Assembly (NCBI GenBank): GCA_964481435.1
Contig: CAYZTH010000001.1
Location: 1-64,000, forward strand
DNA: 64,000 nucleotides
Origin: JAPLYB01 sp964481435
GTDB taxonomy: Archaea; Nanobdellota; Nanobdellia; Pacearchaeales; UBA284
Direction of reading: 5' to 3'
A program made the position numbers and the translations under genes. Below are positions 1 through 7,970 of the stretch, in pieces. The stretch's first letter is position 1. Each line of letters begins with the position of its first letter. The notes under the pieces are model-generated. The model was given only the letters and a program-made list of their open reading frames with translations. It had not been told where the DNA came from and did not search any database.

Positions 1-152
1 ATTGCAAAGACTGCTTTTTCAAGAAGAAAGGGATAACACCACGAAAGAAAGAAGATTCTGAAGAATCAGAAGAAAAAGAAGCCAGTAATTCTGAGGAATC
101 AGAAGATTCAGATGATTCAGAAGAAGAATCAGAAGACGAAGCAACTGAATAA
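1..152 (+). CDS. C-terminal fragment of an unknown protein with an acidic Ser/Glu tail
   Basis: The reading frame is open from the window edge (first full codon at base 3) to a TAA at 150-152. It gives about 49 residues: a Cys-x2-Cys pair, a short basic stretch (FFKKKGITPRKK), then a tail made almost only of Glu, Ser and Asp. The CxxC may be the last half of a zinc ribbon, but the rest lies outside the window and I do not recognise the protein. The acidic low-complexity tail resembles the one on S4 in this window (5565-6113). Confidence 0.6.
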   Translation, partial: CKDCFFKKKGITPRKKEDSEESEEKEASNSEESEDSDDSEEESEDEATE

Positions 153-251
153 ATCTGATATAAAACCAATTATTTTTTTTATTTTTATTTTTTTTATGAA
201 TTCTATACCCTCTATGAAAAGGATTAAATATCTCAATGCCCTAACTGAATT

Positions 252-902
252 ATGTTAAAGGAGAAGATTGACGCATTGTATACTTCAAAGCAGGAATCTA
301 GGGATAAGCTGGCTTTCTATATAAGTGATGCGGGCAAGTGCCCTCGGGCAATTTGGTTTGCGATGAAAAAATACCCGAAGAAAGAAGTCGATGCTCGAAC
401 AATGAGAATATTTGAGCATGGAAATCACACGCATATGCGCATCATGGCTGCCCTGTATTCCCTGGGCATGGTTACTGCGTCTGAGATAGGTATTCCGGAT
501 AATCAGGTGATTCATGGAAGAGCAGATGCAATAGTCAATATTGATGGAGAGCTCTATGTTCTGGAGATTAAGAGCGTTAATTCAATGAGGTTCCGAAAAG
601 GAGAGGCTGACCCAGACCATATAAAACAACTTCAGCTATACCTATACTTTTTTAATATAAAAAAGGGAATTCTCTTATATGAAAATAAGGACAACCAGGA
701 AATAAAAGAATTTATTCTAGATTACAACGAGCCCCTTGTAAAGAAACTATTTGCTGACTTTAATATCCTAAAAGACCAAGTCGAGAAGAGTCAAGTCCCT
801 GAAATTCCCGAGGACCTGGAAGATTGGCGCTGTGAATACTGTTCTTATCTTGGAGCATGTGAAAAAATAGAAGAAAAAGAGCAAAAAGAAGGAGATGCTT
901 GA
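252..902 (+). CDS. Cas4/RecB-like PD-(D/E)XK exonuclease with Fe-S cysteines
   Basis: 216 aa. The layout matches Cas4/Dna2-type nucleases: a first cysteine at C30 (KCPRAIW), a His-rich motif (HGNHTH, about 56-61), a nuclease core with D92 (RADAIV) and E105-x-K107 (LEIKS), a QLQLY motif near 126-130, and a C-terminal cysteine group C194, C197, C203. Four cysteines in this arrangement hold a [4Fe-4S] cluster in the family, which acts as a 5'-3' single-strand DNA exonuclease. No CRISPR array and no other cas gene is visible, so a role in general DNA repair is more likely than spacer acquisition. An acidic/Lys tail follows the last Cys. Family confidence is high; function is inferred. Confidence 0.85.
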   Translation: MLKEKIDALYTSKQESRDKLAFYISDAGKCPRAIWFAMKKYPKKEVDARTMRIFEHGNHTHMRIMAALYSLGMVTASEIGIPDNQVIHGRADAIVNIDGELYVLEIKSVNSMRFRKGEADPDHIKQLQLYLYFFNIKKGILLYENKDNQEIKEFILDYNEPLVKKLFADFNILKDQVEKSQVPEIPEDLEDWRCEYCSYLGACEKIEEKEQKEGDA

Positions 903-1043
903 GAAAGAGCAAGAATGAAAAGGAATCACTCACCGATGATTAATCACATTTATATACCGGGGTTCTTATCAGTTTAAGTTTTAGAAATTTTTCAGTTTTG
1001 AGTAGAAATCTACTCAAAAAGAGGTTATTGAACTAGGATTAAA

Positions 1044-2738
1044 ATGACCAAATACATATTTGTTATAGGGGGGGTGATTTCAGGGGTTGGTAAGGGCGTT
1101 GCCGCTGCCTCTATAGGCAAGATTCTTCAGAACTATGGCTACGATGTTACAGCAGTTAAGATAGATCCTTATGTAAATTGTGATGCTGGAACCCTAAGGC
1201 CTACTGAACACGGAGAGGTCTGGGTGACCGAAGATGGCGGCGAGACAGATCAAGACCTTGGGAATTATGAAAGATTTCTTGGAATAAATATCCCAAAAAG
1301 AAACAATATTACCACCGGGCAAATATACAAAGAAATTATAGACAAGGAGAGGTCTGGGAAATTTCTAGGCCAGACTGTTCAATTTATTCCCCATGTAATC
1401 GAAGAAATCAAATCAAGGATTGTTGAGTCCTCTGAAGATCATGAAATCTCCTTAGTTGAAATTGGCGGAACAGTTGGAGATTATGAGAATATTCCTTTTT
1501 TACTAGCGGCAAAAAAACTTGAAAGAGAGCTCGGGAAAGATAATGTTGCCTATGTCCTTGTTTCCTATCTCCCTGTTCCTTTAAACATAAAAGAAGCTAA
1601 GACAAAACCAACACAGCAGGCAATACGGTTGTTATATGAATCAGGTATATTCCCAGATTTTATCCTTTGTAGAGCAATAGAGCCTTTAGATGATGTAAGG
1701 AAGGGCAAAATTGCTTCCTACATAAATCTGGATAAAGATAACATAATTTCTGCTCCAGATGTTCTTCATTTATATCAGATTCCAATCAACTTAGAAAAAG
1801 AGCAGATTGGTCAGAAAATTCTTAAGAAATTAAAATTAGAAGAGAAGAAGAAGCCAGATTGGACAAAGTGGGGGGGATTATTAAAGAACATGATTAATCC
1901 TGGCACCGAAGTCGATATAGCTATAGTCGGAAAGTACCTTAAGATAGGAGATTATAGTCTTGAAGATTCTTATATCTCTATAAAAGAGAGTTTACGGCAT
2001 GCTGCTGCGATGTTAGGGCTTAAAGTAAATATTTTTTGGATAGATGCAAATGAGTTTGAGCAAGAATCCTCAAAAATTGAGATGCTAAAGGATTTTGATG
2101 GATTGATTGTTCCAGGGGGGTTTGGAGCGTCAGGGGTAGAAGGAAAGCTTCTCGCAATAAAATATTGTAGAGAGCATAAAATTCCTTACTTAGGCCTATG
2201 TTATGGTTTGCATCTAGCTGTTGTTGAATTTGCAAGGAACGTATGTAATCAGAAGGCCAATACGACCGAAAATGAACCCGAGACCGAGTGTCCGGTGATA
2301 GATGTTTTGCCCTGGCAAAAAGAAATTCTCGAAAAAAATCACTACGGGGCAACAATGCGTCTTGGTGCATACGCCGCAAATCTTGAACCCGGAACAATAA
2401 TTCACGGACTTTATGAAAAATTTAATCATCATGATAAAGATAATAAGATAAAAAAGAATATAGGAAAGACCCCCGAACCATATATCTTTGAGAGACATAG
2501 GCACAGGTATGAGGTTAATCCAGATTATCACGAAACACTCCAGAAGCAGGGGATTGTTTTTTCCGGTTATCATCTCTCCGATGATAACATAAAGTTAGTA
2601 GAGTTTATCGAACTTTCAAGAGAAAAGCACCCTTTCTTTGTTGCCACTCAAGCACATCCGGAATTTAAGAGCAGATTCGAGCAACCGTCTCCTATTTTTT
2701 TAGGATTTTTGCAGGCAAGTTCAGCAAATTCAAAATAG
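1044..2738 (+). CDS. pyrG: CTP synthase (glutamine-hydrolysing)
   Basis: 564 aa, close to the usual 530-560. It converts UTP to CTP with ATP and glutamine. The N-terminal synthetase domain starts with GGVISGVGKGVAAASIG (about 9-25), the P-loop-like motif of the family, followed by KIDPYVNCDAGTLRPTEHGE. The C-terminal class I glutamine amidotransferase domain has its nucleophile Cys386 in GLCYG and a catalytic His-Pro-Glu in AHPEF near the C terminus. The ATG at 1044 begins directly with the conserved TKYIFVIGG. A 37-nt gap separates it from the HEPN-like gene downstream. Confidence 0.98.
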   Translation: MTKYIFVIGGVISGVGKGVAAASIGKILQNYGYDVTAVKIDPYVNCDAGTLRPTEHGEVWVTEDGGETDQDLGNYERFLGINIPKRNNITTGQIYKEIIDKERSGKFLGQTVQFIPHVIEEIKSRIVESSEDHEISLVEIGGTVGDYENIPFLLAAKKLERELGKDNVAYVLVSYLPVPLNIKEAKTKPTQQAIRLLYESGIFPDFILCRAIEPLDDVRKGKIASYINLDKDNIISAPDVLHLYQIPINLEKEQIGQKILKKLKLEEKKKPDWTKWGGLLKNMINPGTEVDIAIVGKYLKIGDYSLEDSYISIKESLRHAAAMLGLKVNIFWIDANEFEQESSKIEMLKDFDGLIVPGGFGASGVEGKLLAIKYCREHKIPYLGLCYGLHLAVVEFARNVCNQKANTTENEPETECPVIDVLPWQKEILEKNHYGATMRLGAYAANLEPGTIIHGLYEKFNHHDKDNKIKKNIGKTPEPYIFERHRHRYEVNPDYHETLQKQGIVFSGYHLSDDNIKLVEFIELSREKHPFFVATQAHPEFKSRFEQPSPIFLGFLQASSANSK

Positions 2739-2775
2739 ATAACAATCAAAAATTCAAACCTTAAGGGGGGTTTAA

Positions 2776-3534
2776 ATGAGCATAAAAAAAGAAATAAAAG
2801 AATTCGAACTCACTCTAAAGACAATTCTCTCTAAGAAAATATTTTTTCATGAGAAGTATAAATTATTTGATTTCAAGAGAAAAGAACAGGAATACTATCA
2901 AAAAGAGATAAATTCCGGAATTAAGAGGATAAAAGAGATGCTTGAGACCCTGTCAAATTATGGAAAAGAGACTCTCTTCACAGAGAAGATAAAGAATCTT
3001 CTTTCAAATCTGGAGAATCTAAAAGATATTAATAAGATAAATCAGAAATCTCTAGAAGGGGCTATTTTGGGTCTAGATAAATTATCCGAACTTCTTGAGG
3101 TTATTCCCGAAGCAAAAGAGGAAAGAATTGACCGAAAAGAGACTATTGAGCTTCCAAAGATTCCGAAAGAGATTTATGAGGAGATTAAGGCAAATTTTGA
3201 GGAGCTCTTGACTTGCTTTAATAATAAGTGCTATAGGAGTTCCCTGATTCTATGCGGCAAAATTCTCGAAATTGCTATGCATAGGAAATATTTTGAAGAA
3301 ACAGGAAAGGACCTGCTTGAAAAAAGCCCGGATATTGGCCTAGGAAACTTATTAGCTAAAATGAGAGAAAAAAACATAATTTTTGATCCGGGAATCCCTC
3401 AGCAGATACACCTAATTAATCAGCTCAGAGTATACTCGGTTCATAAAAAGATAGAAAGTTTTCAACCTTCTAAAGAACAAGCCCAGGCAACGATTCTCTA
3501 TACCACAGATATTCTAAAAAAGCTCTTCAAATAG
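2776..3534 (+). CDS. DUF4145/HEPN-like protein with a coiled-coil N-terminal half
   Basis: 252 aa. The first ~140 residues are Lys/Glu-rich and helical with no motif I recognise. The C-terminal ~110 residues (NKCYRSSLILCGKILEIAMH through the end) look like DUF4145, a HEPN-fold helical domain. A possible HEPN Rx4-6H motif is present as R218-VYSV-H223. HEPN proteins are often RNases in toxin or defence systems, but no MNT-type nucleotidyltransferase partner sits beside it. A G-rich stretch (AAGGGGGG) lies 7 nt upstream of the ATG and may act as ribosome binding site. Function is unknown. Confidence 0.65.
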   Translation: MSIKKEIKEFELTLKTILSKKIFFHEKYKLFDFKRKEQEYYQKEINSGIKRIKEMLETLSNYGKETLFTEKIKNLLSNLENLKDINKINQKSLEGAILGLDKLSELLEVIPEAKEERIDRKETIELPKIPKEIYEEIKANFEELLTCFNNKCYRSSLILCGKILEIAMHRKYFEETGKDLLEKSPDIGLGNLLAKMREKNIIFDPGIPQQIHLINQLRVYSVHKKIESFQPSKEQAQATILYTTDILKKLFK

Positions 3535-3628
3535 TGCCTAAAAACTTCCCCCAATGCTTAAAAAAGCGCCATAAAGTGTTATCACTTGGCATTAGAAACC
3601 TTTTTAAAACTTCAAAAGTTTAGATTTT

Positions 3629-3940
3629 ATGGATAACACCCTAACTTTGCAAGGCTTCACCAATCTGGACCCTTCAGAGATTGAAAGGCTAGAGGAGCTT
3701 ATAGCGAAGAATTTAAAGAAGATAAACCTTAGGTCAGAATACACTAACTTGAGAATTGAGCTTAAACAGCACAAGCATTCAAAAGAAATCAACCATGAAA
3801 TAAGTGCTATTTTGTTCTTAAAAAAGAACAGAATAAATGCAGAAACAAGCGATAAAAACATATATAAAGCTCTCCAAAATGTATTTGATAAACTGTTAGC
3901 AGAAATCGAGCATAAAAATAAAAAAACGCATGATTACTAA
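3629..3940 (+). CDS. Putative ribosome hibernation factor (HPF/RaiA-like)
   Basis: 103 aa. The pattern fits the short HPF/YfiA fold: an N-terminal beta strand with a helix (ERLEELIAKNLKKI), a basic strand (LRIELKQHKHS), a second strand ending in AETSDKNIYKALQNVFDKL and a Lys/His-rich end. The stretch after AETSD resembles the conserved 'D-x-Y-x-A-I-D-x-v-x-d-K-L' helix of RaiA/HPF. In bacteria these proteins block the decoding site of idle ribosomes. A gene of this type before ribosomal genes is consistent, but the match is by eye only. Confidence 0.5.
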   Translation: MDNTLTLQGFTNLDPSEIERLEELIAKNLKKINLRSEYTNLRIELKQHKHSKEINHEISAILFLKKNRINAETSDKNIYKALQNVFDKLLAEIEHKNKKTHDY

Positions 3941-3980
3941 ATCAGGCGTATAAACATATAAAAAACGCAATTCAAAAAAA

Positions 3981-4217
3981 ATGAAAATCAGAAATAAAGG
4001 CATAGGTCTTTCACAATACTTTAAGGAGCTTAAGCCTGGAGACAAAATTGCCCTAGTTCGGAATGCCTCCGTATCTGGGACATTCCCTAAACAATTTAGC
4101 GGAAGAACTGGAATGGTGGTAAGAAAGCTGAACAGAACCTATGAAGTCAAGTTTTTAAATGGTAAATTCTATAAACATCTCATAATTAAAGCGATACATC
4201 TTAAAAGGATAAAATAA
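3981..4217 (+). CDS. rpl21e: Large-subunit ribosomal protein L21e
   Basis: 78 aa. Short basic protein with the family's SH3-like barrel; recognised by FKELKPGDKIALVRNAS, the FSGRTGMVV segment and the YEVKFLNGKFYKHLI end. It is somewhat shorter than the common ~95 aa form because the N-terminal extension is reduced. It starts a tight cluster with rpoF (4-nt gap), as in many archaea (L21e-RpoF-DUF655). Confidence 0.93.
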   Translation: MKIRNKGIGLSQYFKELKPGDKIALVRNASVSGTFPKQFSGRTGMVVRKLNRTYEVKFLNGKFYKHLIIKAIHLKRIK

Positions 4218-4221
4218 GAAA

Positions 4222-4533
4222 ATGTCAATCAAAGAAATGAAACCAATAAGCATGGCAGAAGCGAGAGAAATCTTGAAAGGAAATGACTCGGAGAGAGCCA
4301 AAATAGCCGATGCTTTCTTCAAGAAATTTACAAAACTTTCAGCAGATGAAGCAAAAAAAATGTTTGATTCAATTAAAAAATTAAATCTGGACAAGTTAAA
4401 AGACGAAGACATTGTCAAGATAATAGATTTTATGCCAGAAGATGCAGAGAACCTTAGGAAAATTTTTACCGGTTCTGACATAACTCTTGAACAAGATGAA
4501 ATTACAAAAATACTTGAAATTGCAAAGGAATAA
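4222..4533 (+). CDS. rpoF: RNA polymerase subunit F (Rpo4/Rpb4)
   Basis: 103 aa, helical acidic protein. With Rpo7 (RpoE) it forms the stalk of archaeal RNA polymerase. Identified by the ISMAEAREIL start, the central repeated helices and the end EDIVKIIDFMPEDAENLRKI, the HRDC-like part of Rpb4, as well as by its position between L21e and DUF655. The next gene begins 5 nt after its stop. Confidence 0.9.
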   Translation: MSIKEMKPISMAEAREILKGNDSERAKIADAFFKKFTKLSADEAKKMFDSIKKLNLDKLKDEDIVKIIDFMPEDAENLRKIFTGSDITLEQDEITKILEIAKE

Positions 4534-4538
4534 AGAAA

Positions 4539-5078
4539 ATGGAAAGTCGAGAAGAAAAAGCCATAATATTAGATTTTTTACCCAACGGGTATCCGATGGA
4601 GCCCCGTCGTTTGCCGATAGCTCAAGCTATTGGGTTAAATCACTTCACTCTGTTGGAGCTTGTTCCAAAACGTGGAACACAGTTGCAGCTTAGGGAAGAA
4701 GTATATATTGGGGAGGGTAAGAGAGACAAGATAGAGTTCATCAGGGGCAGACTTTTCAAGCAGAAGATGACCGAGACTGCCAAACTACAACTTCAAGATT
4801 TTGTCAGCAAGGCAGTTGACCAGAAAGAAGATCAATTTATAAGCTTCTTTAACAATGCCGGAGCAGTCAGCACAAGGCTTCATCAACTCGAGCTCTTGCC
4901 GGGACTAGGCAAAAAGCACACCCAAGCGATACTTGAAGAGAGAGAGAAAGAAAAATTCAAGAACTTCGAAGATATAAAGAAAAGAATTAAAAACATACCC
5001 GACCCTAAAAAAATAATCGAGAAAAGGCTTATAGAAGAACTCACTGAGGAAGTGAGGCACAAGCTTTTTGTAGCATAA
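4539..5078 (+). CDS. DUF655 family protein, RNA/DNA-binding with helix-hairpin-helix
   Basis: 179 aa. Matches the archaeal DUF655 family by AIILDFLPNGYPM at the start, the IGLNHFTLLELVPKRG segment (S1-like part) and the C-terminal helix-hairpin-helix LELLPGLGKKHTQAILEERE (about 121-140). Family members sit beside RpoF and L21e in most archaea; the exact function is not known, and nucleic-acid binding is inferred from the HhH. KsgA, which often follows, is absent here; S13 comes next after 14 nt. Confidence 0.88.
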   Translation: MESREEKAIILDFLPNGYPMEPRRLPIAQAIGLNHFTLLELVPKRGTQLQLREEVYIGEGKRDKIEFIRGRLFKQKMTETAKLQLQDFVSKAVDQKEDQFISFFNNAGAVSTRLHQLELLPGLGKKHTQAILEEREKEKFKNFEDIKKRIKNIPDPKKIIEKRLIEELTEEVRHKLFVA

Positions 5079-5092
5079 AAATATAAAATAAA

Positions 5093-5563
5093 ATGGACCC
5101 AAGAAAACAAGATCAAAGAGAAGAGTCATTATTCAGGCTCATGGGAACAGATATTCCCGGGGAATTGTCTGTTTATGCTGGTTTGACAAGGATTAAGGGT
5201 ATTTCCTGGAGTCTGTCAAACGCAATATGCAAGCTTTTAGGAATTCCAAAGAACAAGAAGATATTAACCCTAAATGAAAAAGAAACAGAGAGCATAGCAG
5301 AGATTCTCAAATCAAATAAGTTTCCTTCTTTCTTATTAAATAGAAAAAAAGATCCAGAATCAGGTCAAGATAGGCATTTGATTATGACTGAGCTTGATCT
5401 CCAAAGAGAATTTGATATAAGAAAGATGAAAAAAATTAAATCATACAAAGGAATCAGGCATTCTCAAGGACAGCCAGTAAGGGGCCAAAGAACAAGAAGC
5501 CACTTTAGGGCAAAAGGTCCATCTGTTGGAGTAAAGAGAGTAAAGGTTTCTGCAAAGAAATAA
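5093..5563 (+). CDS. rps13: Small-subunit ribosomal protein S13
   Basis: 156 aa. Head protein of the 30S subunit. Conserved signals are YAGLTRIKGISWSLSNAICK near the start, the KKIKSYKGIRHSQGQPVRGQ box near 120-135 and QRTRSHFRAKG at the end. First gene of the S13-S4-S11-RpoD operon typical of archaea; S4 starts one base after its stop. Confidence 0.97.
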   Translation: MDPRKQDQREESLFRLMGTDIPGELSVYAGLTRIKGISWSLSNAICKLLGIPKNKKILTLNEKETESIAEILKSNKFPSFLLNRKKDPESGQDRHLIMTELDLQREFDIRKMKKIKSYKGIRHSQGQPVRGQRTRSHFRAKGPSVGVKRVKVSAKK

Positions 5564-5564
5564 G

Positions 5565-6113
5565 ATGAGAAAACAACGTAAAAAATACAGCAGGCCAAGA
5601 AATCTTTTTGATGTATCTAGAATAAGTTCAGACAAGGAAATAGTAAAAAAATATGCCCTAAAGAACAAAAGCGAGATATGGAAAGCAGATGCCGAAATTG
5701 GTAGGATCAGGACCGAAGCAAAAAAATTGATTATCAATCCAGAGAAACAGGATATCTTCTTCAAAAAGCTTGAAGAAATGGGCCTAATAAAGAGCAAGGA
5801 TGCGGCCATAGATGCAGTTTTATCTTTAACAAAAGAAAATCTCTTAGATAGAAGACTCCAGACCATTGTTTTTAAGCTTAAATTAGCAAAAACAATAAAA
5901 GAAGCAAGACAGATTATAGGGCACAAAAAGATTATTGTCGGAGATCATCTTGTCACAATCCCCTCATATATAGTAAAAGTAAGTGAAGAAACCAAAATCA
6001 AGCTCGCAAAAAAAGAGAAGACTAAGAAAGAAGAGAAAGAAGAAAAACGCGAAGAGGTAGAGAATATAAGTGATGCTGAAGAAAGTAATTCGGAGGAAGT
6101 AAAAAATGAGTGA
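5565..6113 (+). CDS. rps4: Small-subunit ribosomal protein S4 with an acidic C-terminal tail
   Basis: 182 aa. A 16S rRNA-binding assembly protein. The S4 RNA-binding domain is at about 100-140 (DRRLQTIVFKLKLAKTIKEA...IIGHKKIIVGDHLVTIPSYIV). From about residue 145 the protein ends in a Lys/Glu tail followed by a purely acidic Ser/Glu stretch, an extension not needed for the fold. Its end overlaps the S11 start by 8 nt, so the two are translationally coupled. Confidence 0.97.
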   Translation: MRKQRKKYSRPRNLFDVSRISSDKEIVKKYALKNKSEIWKADAEIGRIRTEAKKLIINPEKQDIFFKKLEEMGLIKSKDAAIDAVLSLTKENLLDRRLQTIVFKLKLAKTIKEARQIIGHKKIIVGDHLVTIPSYIVKVSEETKIKLAKKEKTKKEEKEEKREEVENISDAEESNSEEVKNE

Positions 6114-6501
6114 AAAGAAATTTGAAAATGTCGGAATAGTTTATATTAAAGCTACTTACAATAACACGCACGTACATATAACCGATATGGCGGGCAATAC
6201 AATCGCCATATTTTCAGGGGGAGAAGTTACAAAGCACGATCGATTAAAAGCAAATCCCACTGTTGCAATGTTCGTAGCGAAGAAAGCAGCAGAAAAAGCA
6301 AAAGACTTGGGAATCAGGGCTGTTTTTGTCAGAGTTAAGGGCAAGGGCGGAATTTTGTCCCCAACACCCGGTCCAGGAGCAAATGCCGCAATAAAATCAC
6401 TAGGCAGAGAAGGAATAAAGATATTGAACATAACAGACACAACCCCGACACCAAGGGGAGGTCCAAAGCCAAAAGGTGGAAAGCGCGGGAGAAGAGTTTA
6501 A
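6106..6501 (+). CDS. rps11: Small-subunit ribosomal protein S11
   Basis: 131 aa. Platform protein of the 30S subunit. Diagnostic segments are GIVYIKATYNNTHVHITDMA, the KADRLKANPTVAMFVAKKAAE-type helix (here KHDRLKANPTVAM) and the C-terminal DTTPTPRGGPKPKGGKRGRR. Start codon at 6106 lies inside the end of rps4. No anomaly. Confidence 0.98.
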   Translation: MSEKKFENVGIVYIKATYNNTHVHITDMAGNTIAIFSGGEVTKHDRLKANPTVAMFVAKKAAEKAKDLGIRAVFVRVKGKGGILSPTPGPGANAAIKSLGREGIKILNITDTTPTPRGGPKPKGGKRGRRV

Positions 6502-6533
6502 AAGTCTAAAATAAATTATTATAATAATATCAA

Positions 6534-7310
6534 ATGGTCAAAATAGAAAAATTGAAAGAAGGCAAGGAAAAGATAATCTTCTTGATGAAGGATACAAATT
6601 ATTCATTCGTAAATGCGATAAGGCGAAGTGTATTTGAGATTCCCGTTCTTGCAATAGATGAAGTAGAATTTTTCAAGAATGATTCTGCCTTGTATGACGA
6701 GATTCTCGCTCATAGACTTGGTTTAGTTCCTTTGAAAGCAGGAAAAGATTTTACATCAAAGAGCGAATGTGGCTGCAAGGGCAAAGGGTGCTTGAAATGC
6801 ACCGCATCATGCAAATTAAAGGCAAAAGGCCCATGCACGGTTTATTCTGGAGACATTAAAACAAAAGGATTTGAGCTAGTTCATTCAGAGATGCCTCTTG
6901 TAATTCTTGCAAAAGATCAGGAATTGGAGTTTACAGCAGATGCAATTCTTGGAAGGGCAGTAGAGCATACAAAATTTTCTCCGGGAATGATTTGGTTTAA
7001 TGCTTACCCCGTCATAAACTTGACAAAAGAAACCGAGTTATACACTAATCTCGCAACATTGTGTCCTAAGAAAGCAATCCTAATAAAAGGAAATAAGATT
7101 GAGATAGACCCCTTGAAATGTGATTTGTGTGAAGCCTGCATAGAAGAGTGCAATAAAAATGATAAAAAACCAGTGGATATAAAATATTCAGAAAAAGATT
7201 TCATAGTCCATATTGAAAGTTTCGGGCAGCTCGATGCAAAAGATATTTTTACAGAAGCAATAAATGCTTTGAATGCAAATTTGAAAGAACTAGCAAAAGA
7301 ATTAAAGTGA
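6534..7310 (+). CDS. rpoD: RNA polymerase subunit D (Rpo3) with ferredoxin-like domain
   Basis: 258 aa. Forms the assembly platform of archaeal RNA polymerase with subunits L, N and P. The core has SFVNAIRRSVFEIPVLAIDEV and AHRLGLVPLK. A Cys-rich loop (C79, C81, C86, C89, C93, C101) matches the zinc loop of Rpb3. The inserted domain 3 keeps a complete C-x2-C-x2-C-x3-C set (C196, C199, C202, C206) plus C177, so at least one [4Fe-4S] cluster is expected. It closes the S13-S4-S11-RpoD operon. Confidence 0.97.
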   Translation: MVKIEKLKEGKEKIIFLMKDTNYSFVNAIRRSVFEIPVLAIDEVEFFKNDSALYDEILAHRLGLVPLKAGKDFTSKSECGCKGKGCLKCTASCKLKAKGPCTVYSGDIKTKGFELVHSEMPLVILAKDQELEFTADAILGRAVEHTKFSPGMIWFNAYPVINLTKETELYTNLATLCPKKAILIKGNKIEIDPLKCDLCEACIEECNKNDKKPVDIKYSEKDFIVHIESFGQLDAKDIFTEAINALNANLKELAKELK

Positions 7311-7342
7311 TTTTTTGAATACGTCCTATTTTCTAAACAAAA

Positions 7343-7352
7343 CTTTTATAAT
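7343..7352 (+). promoter_or_regulatory. TATA element for tRNA-Leu(AAG)
   Basis: An AT-rich box (cttttataat) is centred about 28 nt upstream of the first base of the tRNA, the spacing expected for archaeal TBP/TFB promoters. It lies in the gap after rpoD. Confidence 0.6.
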
Positions 7353-7375
7353 CCTATTATCTATCATGATTTTAT

Positions 7376-7459
7376 GCGGGAGTGCCGGAGTGGTCAAACG
7401 GGCATGGCTAAGGACCATGTGGCTTAGTGCCTGCGTAGGTTCGACCCCTACTTCCCGCA
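7376..7459 (+). tRNA. tRNA-Leu, anticodon AAG
   Basis: Class II tRNA, 84 nt. The acceptor stem GCGGGAG pairs with UUCCCGC (last pair G-U), with discriminator A as in leucine tRNAs. The D-arm has CCG/CGG around AGUGGUCAAA. The anticodon stem CAUGG/CCAUG encloses loop CUAAGGA, which puts AAG at positions 34-36. The variable arm is a GGC/GCC stem and the T-arm is GUAGG-UUCGACC-CCUAC. No intron. A34 is unusual in archaea, where GAG is the normal CUY-decoding anticodon. Confidence 0.93.
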
Positions 7460-7552
7460 TGCTATTTTTTCTTTAGTAATTTTTTCATATAATTCCCAAT
7501 CATAAGCTTTAAAAACGCTCAAAATCTTAATTTTTATTAATAGGTGTTAAAG

Positions 7553-7948
7553 ATGATAGCTAAAAAAACAATAAAGATAAGTAAGACAAAAATAGCCAAG
7601 CAAGTAGAGAGAAAGACAAATCCGGGCCTAAGGGACGCTATCTTGTTATTCAAAAAGCAAAAGAATCCTTTTTGGCACTATGTAGCAAAGCTTTTAGTAA
7701 GGCCAAAAAGAAAATCCATCGTCGTAAATCTAGAGAAAATAAATAAATTAAGCAAGCAGAATTCAATAGTCCTTGTTGCAGGAAAAGTTCTTGGGGAAGG
7801 AAATTTAGAGAAGAAATTGCAGATATACGCATTCAGGGCGTCTGATCAAGCAATAAAAAAGATAAAAGAATCAGGTTCATCCTACCTTGCAATAGAAGAA
7901 CTTCTGCAGAAGAATCCAGATGCAAAGGATATCAAACTTATAATTTAG
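7553..7948 (+). CDS. rpl18e: Large-subunit ribosomal protein L18e
   Basis: 131 aa from the ATG at 7553; an in-frame GTG at 7544 would add three residues and I prefer the ATG. L18e (L15-like fold) is shown by TNPGLRDAILLFKKQKNPFW, RPKRKSIVVNLEKIN and VLVAGKVLGEGNL. First gene of the L18e-L13-S9 operon of archaea. A TATA-like run (ctttaaaaac, 7507-7516) lies about 40 nt upstream. Confidence 0.94.
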   Translation: MIAKKTIKISKTKIAKQVERKTNPGLRDAILLFKKQKNPFWHYVAKLLVRPKRKSIVVNLEKINKLSKQNSIVLVAGKVLGEGNLEKKLQIYAFRASDQAIKKIKESGSSYLAIEELLQKNPDAKDIKLII

Positions 7949-7970
7949 GATTATTCTCAATCAATAAAAA

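Noticed and set aside
252..902. CRISPR system suggested by the Cas4-like gene
   Set aside because: No direct-repeat array and no other cas gene is present in the window.
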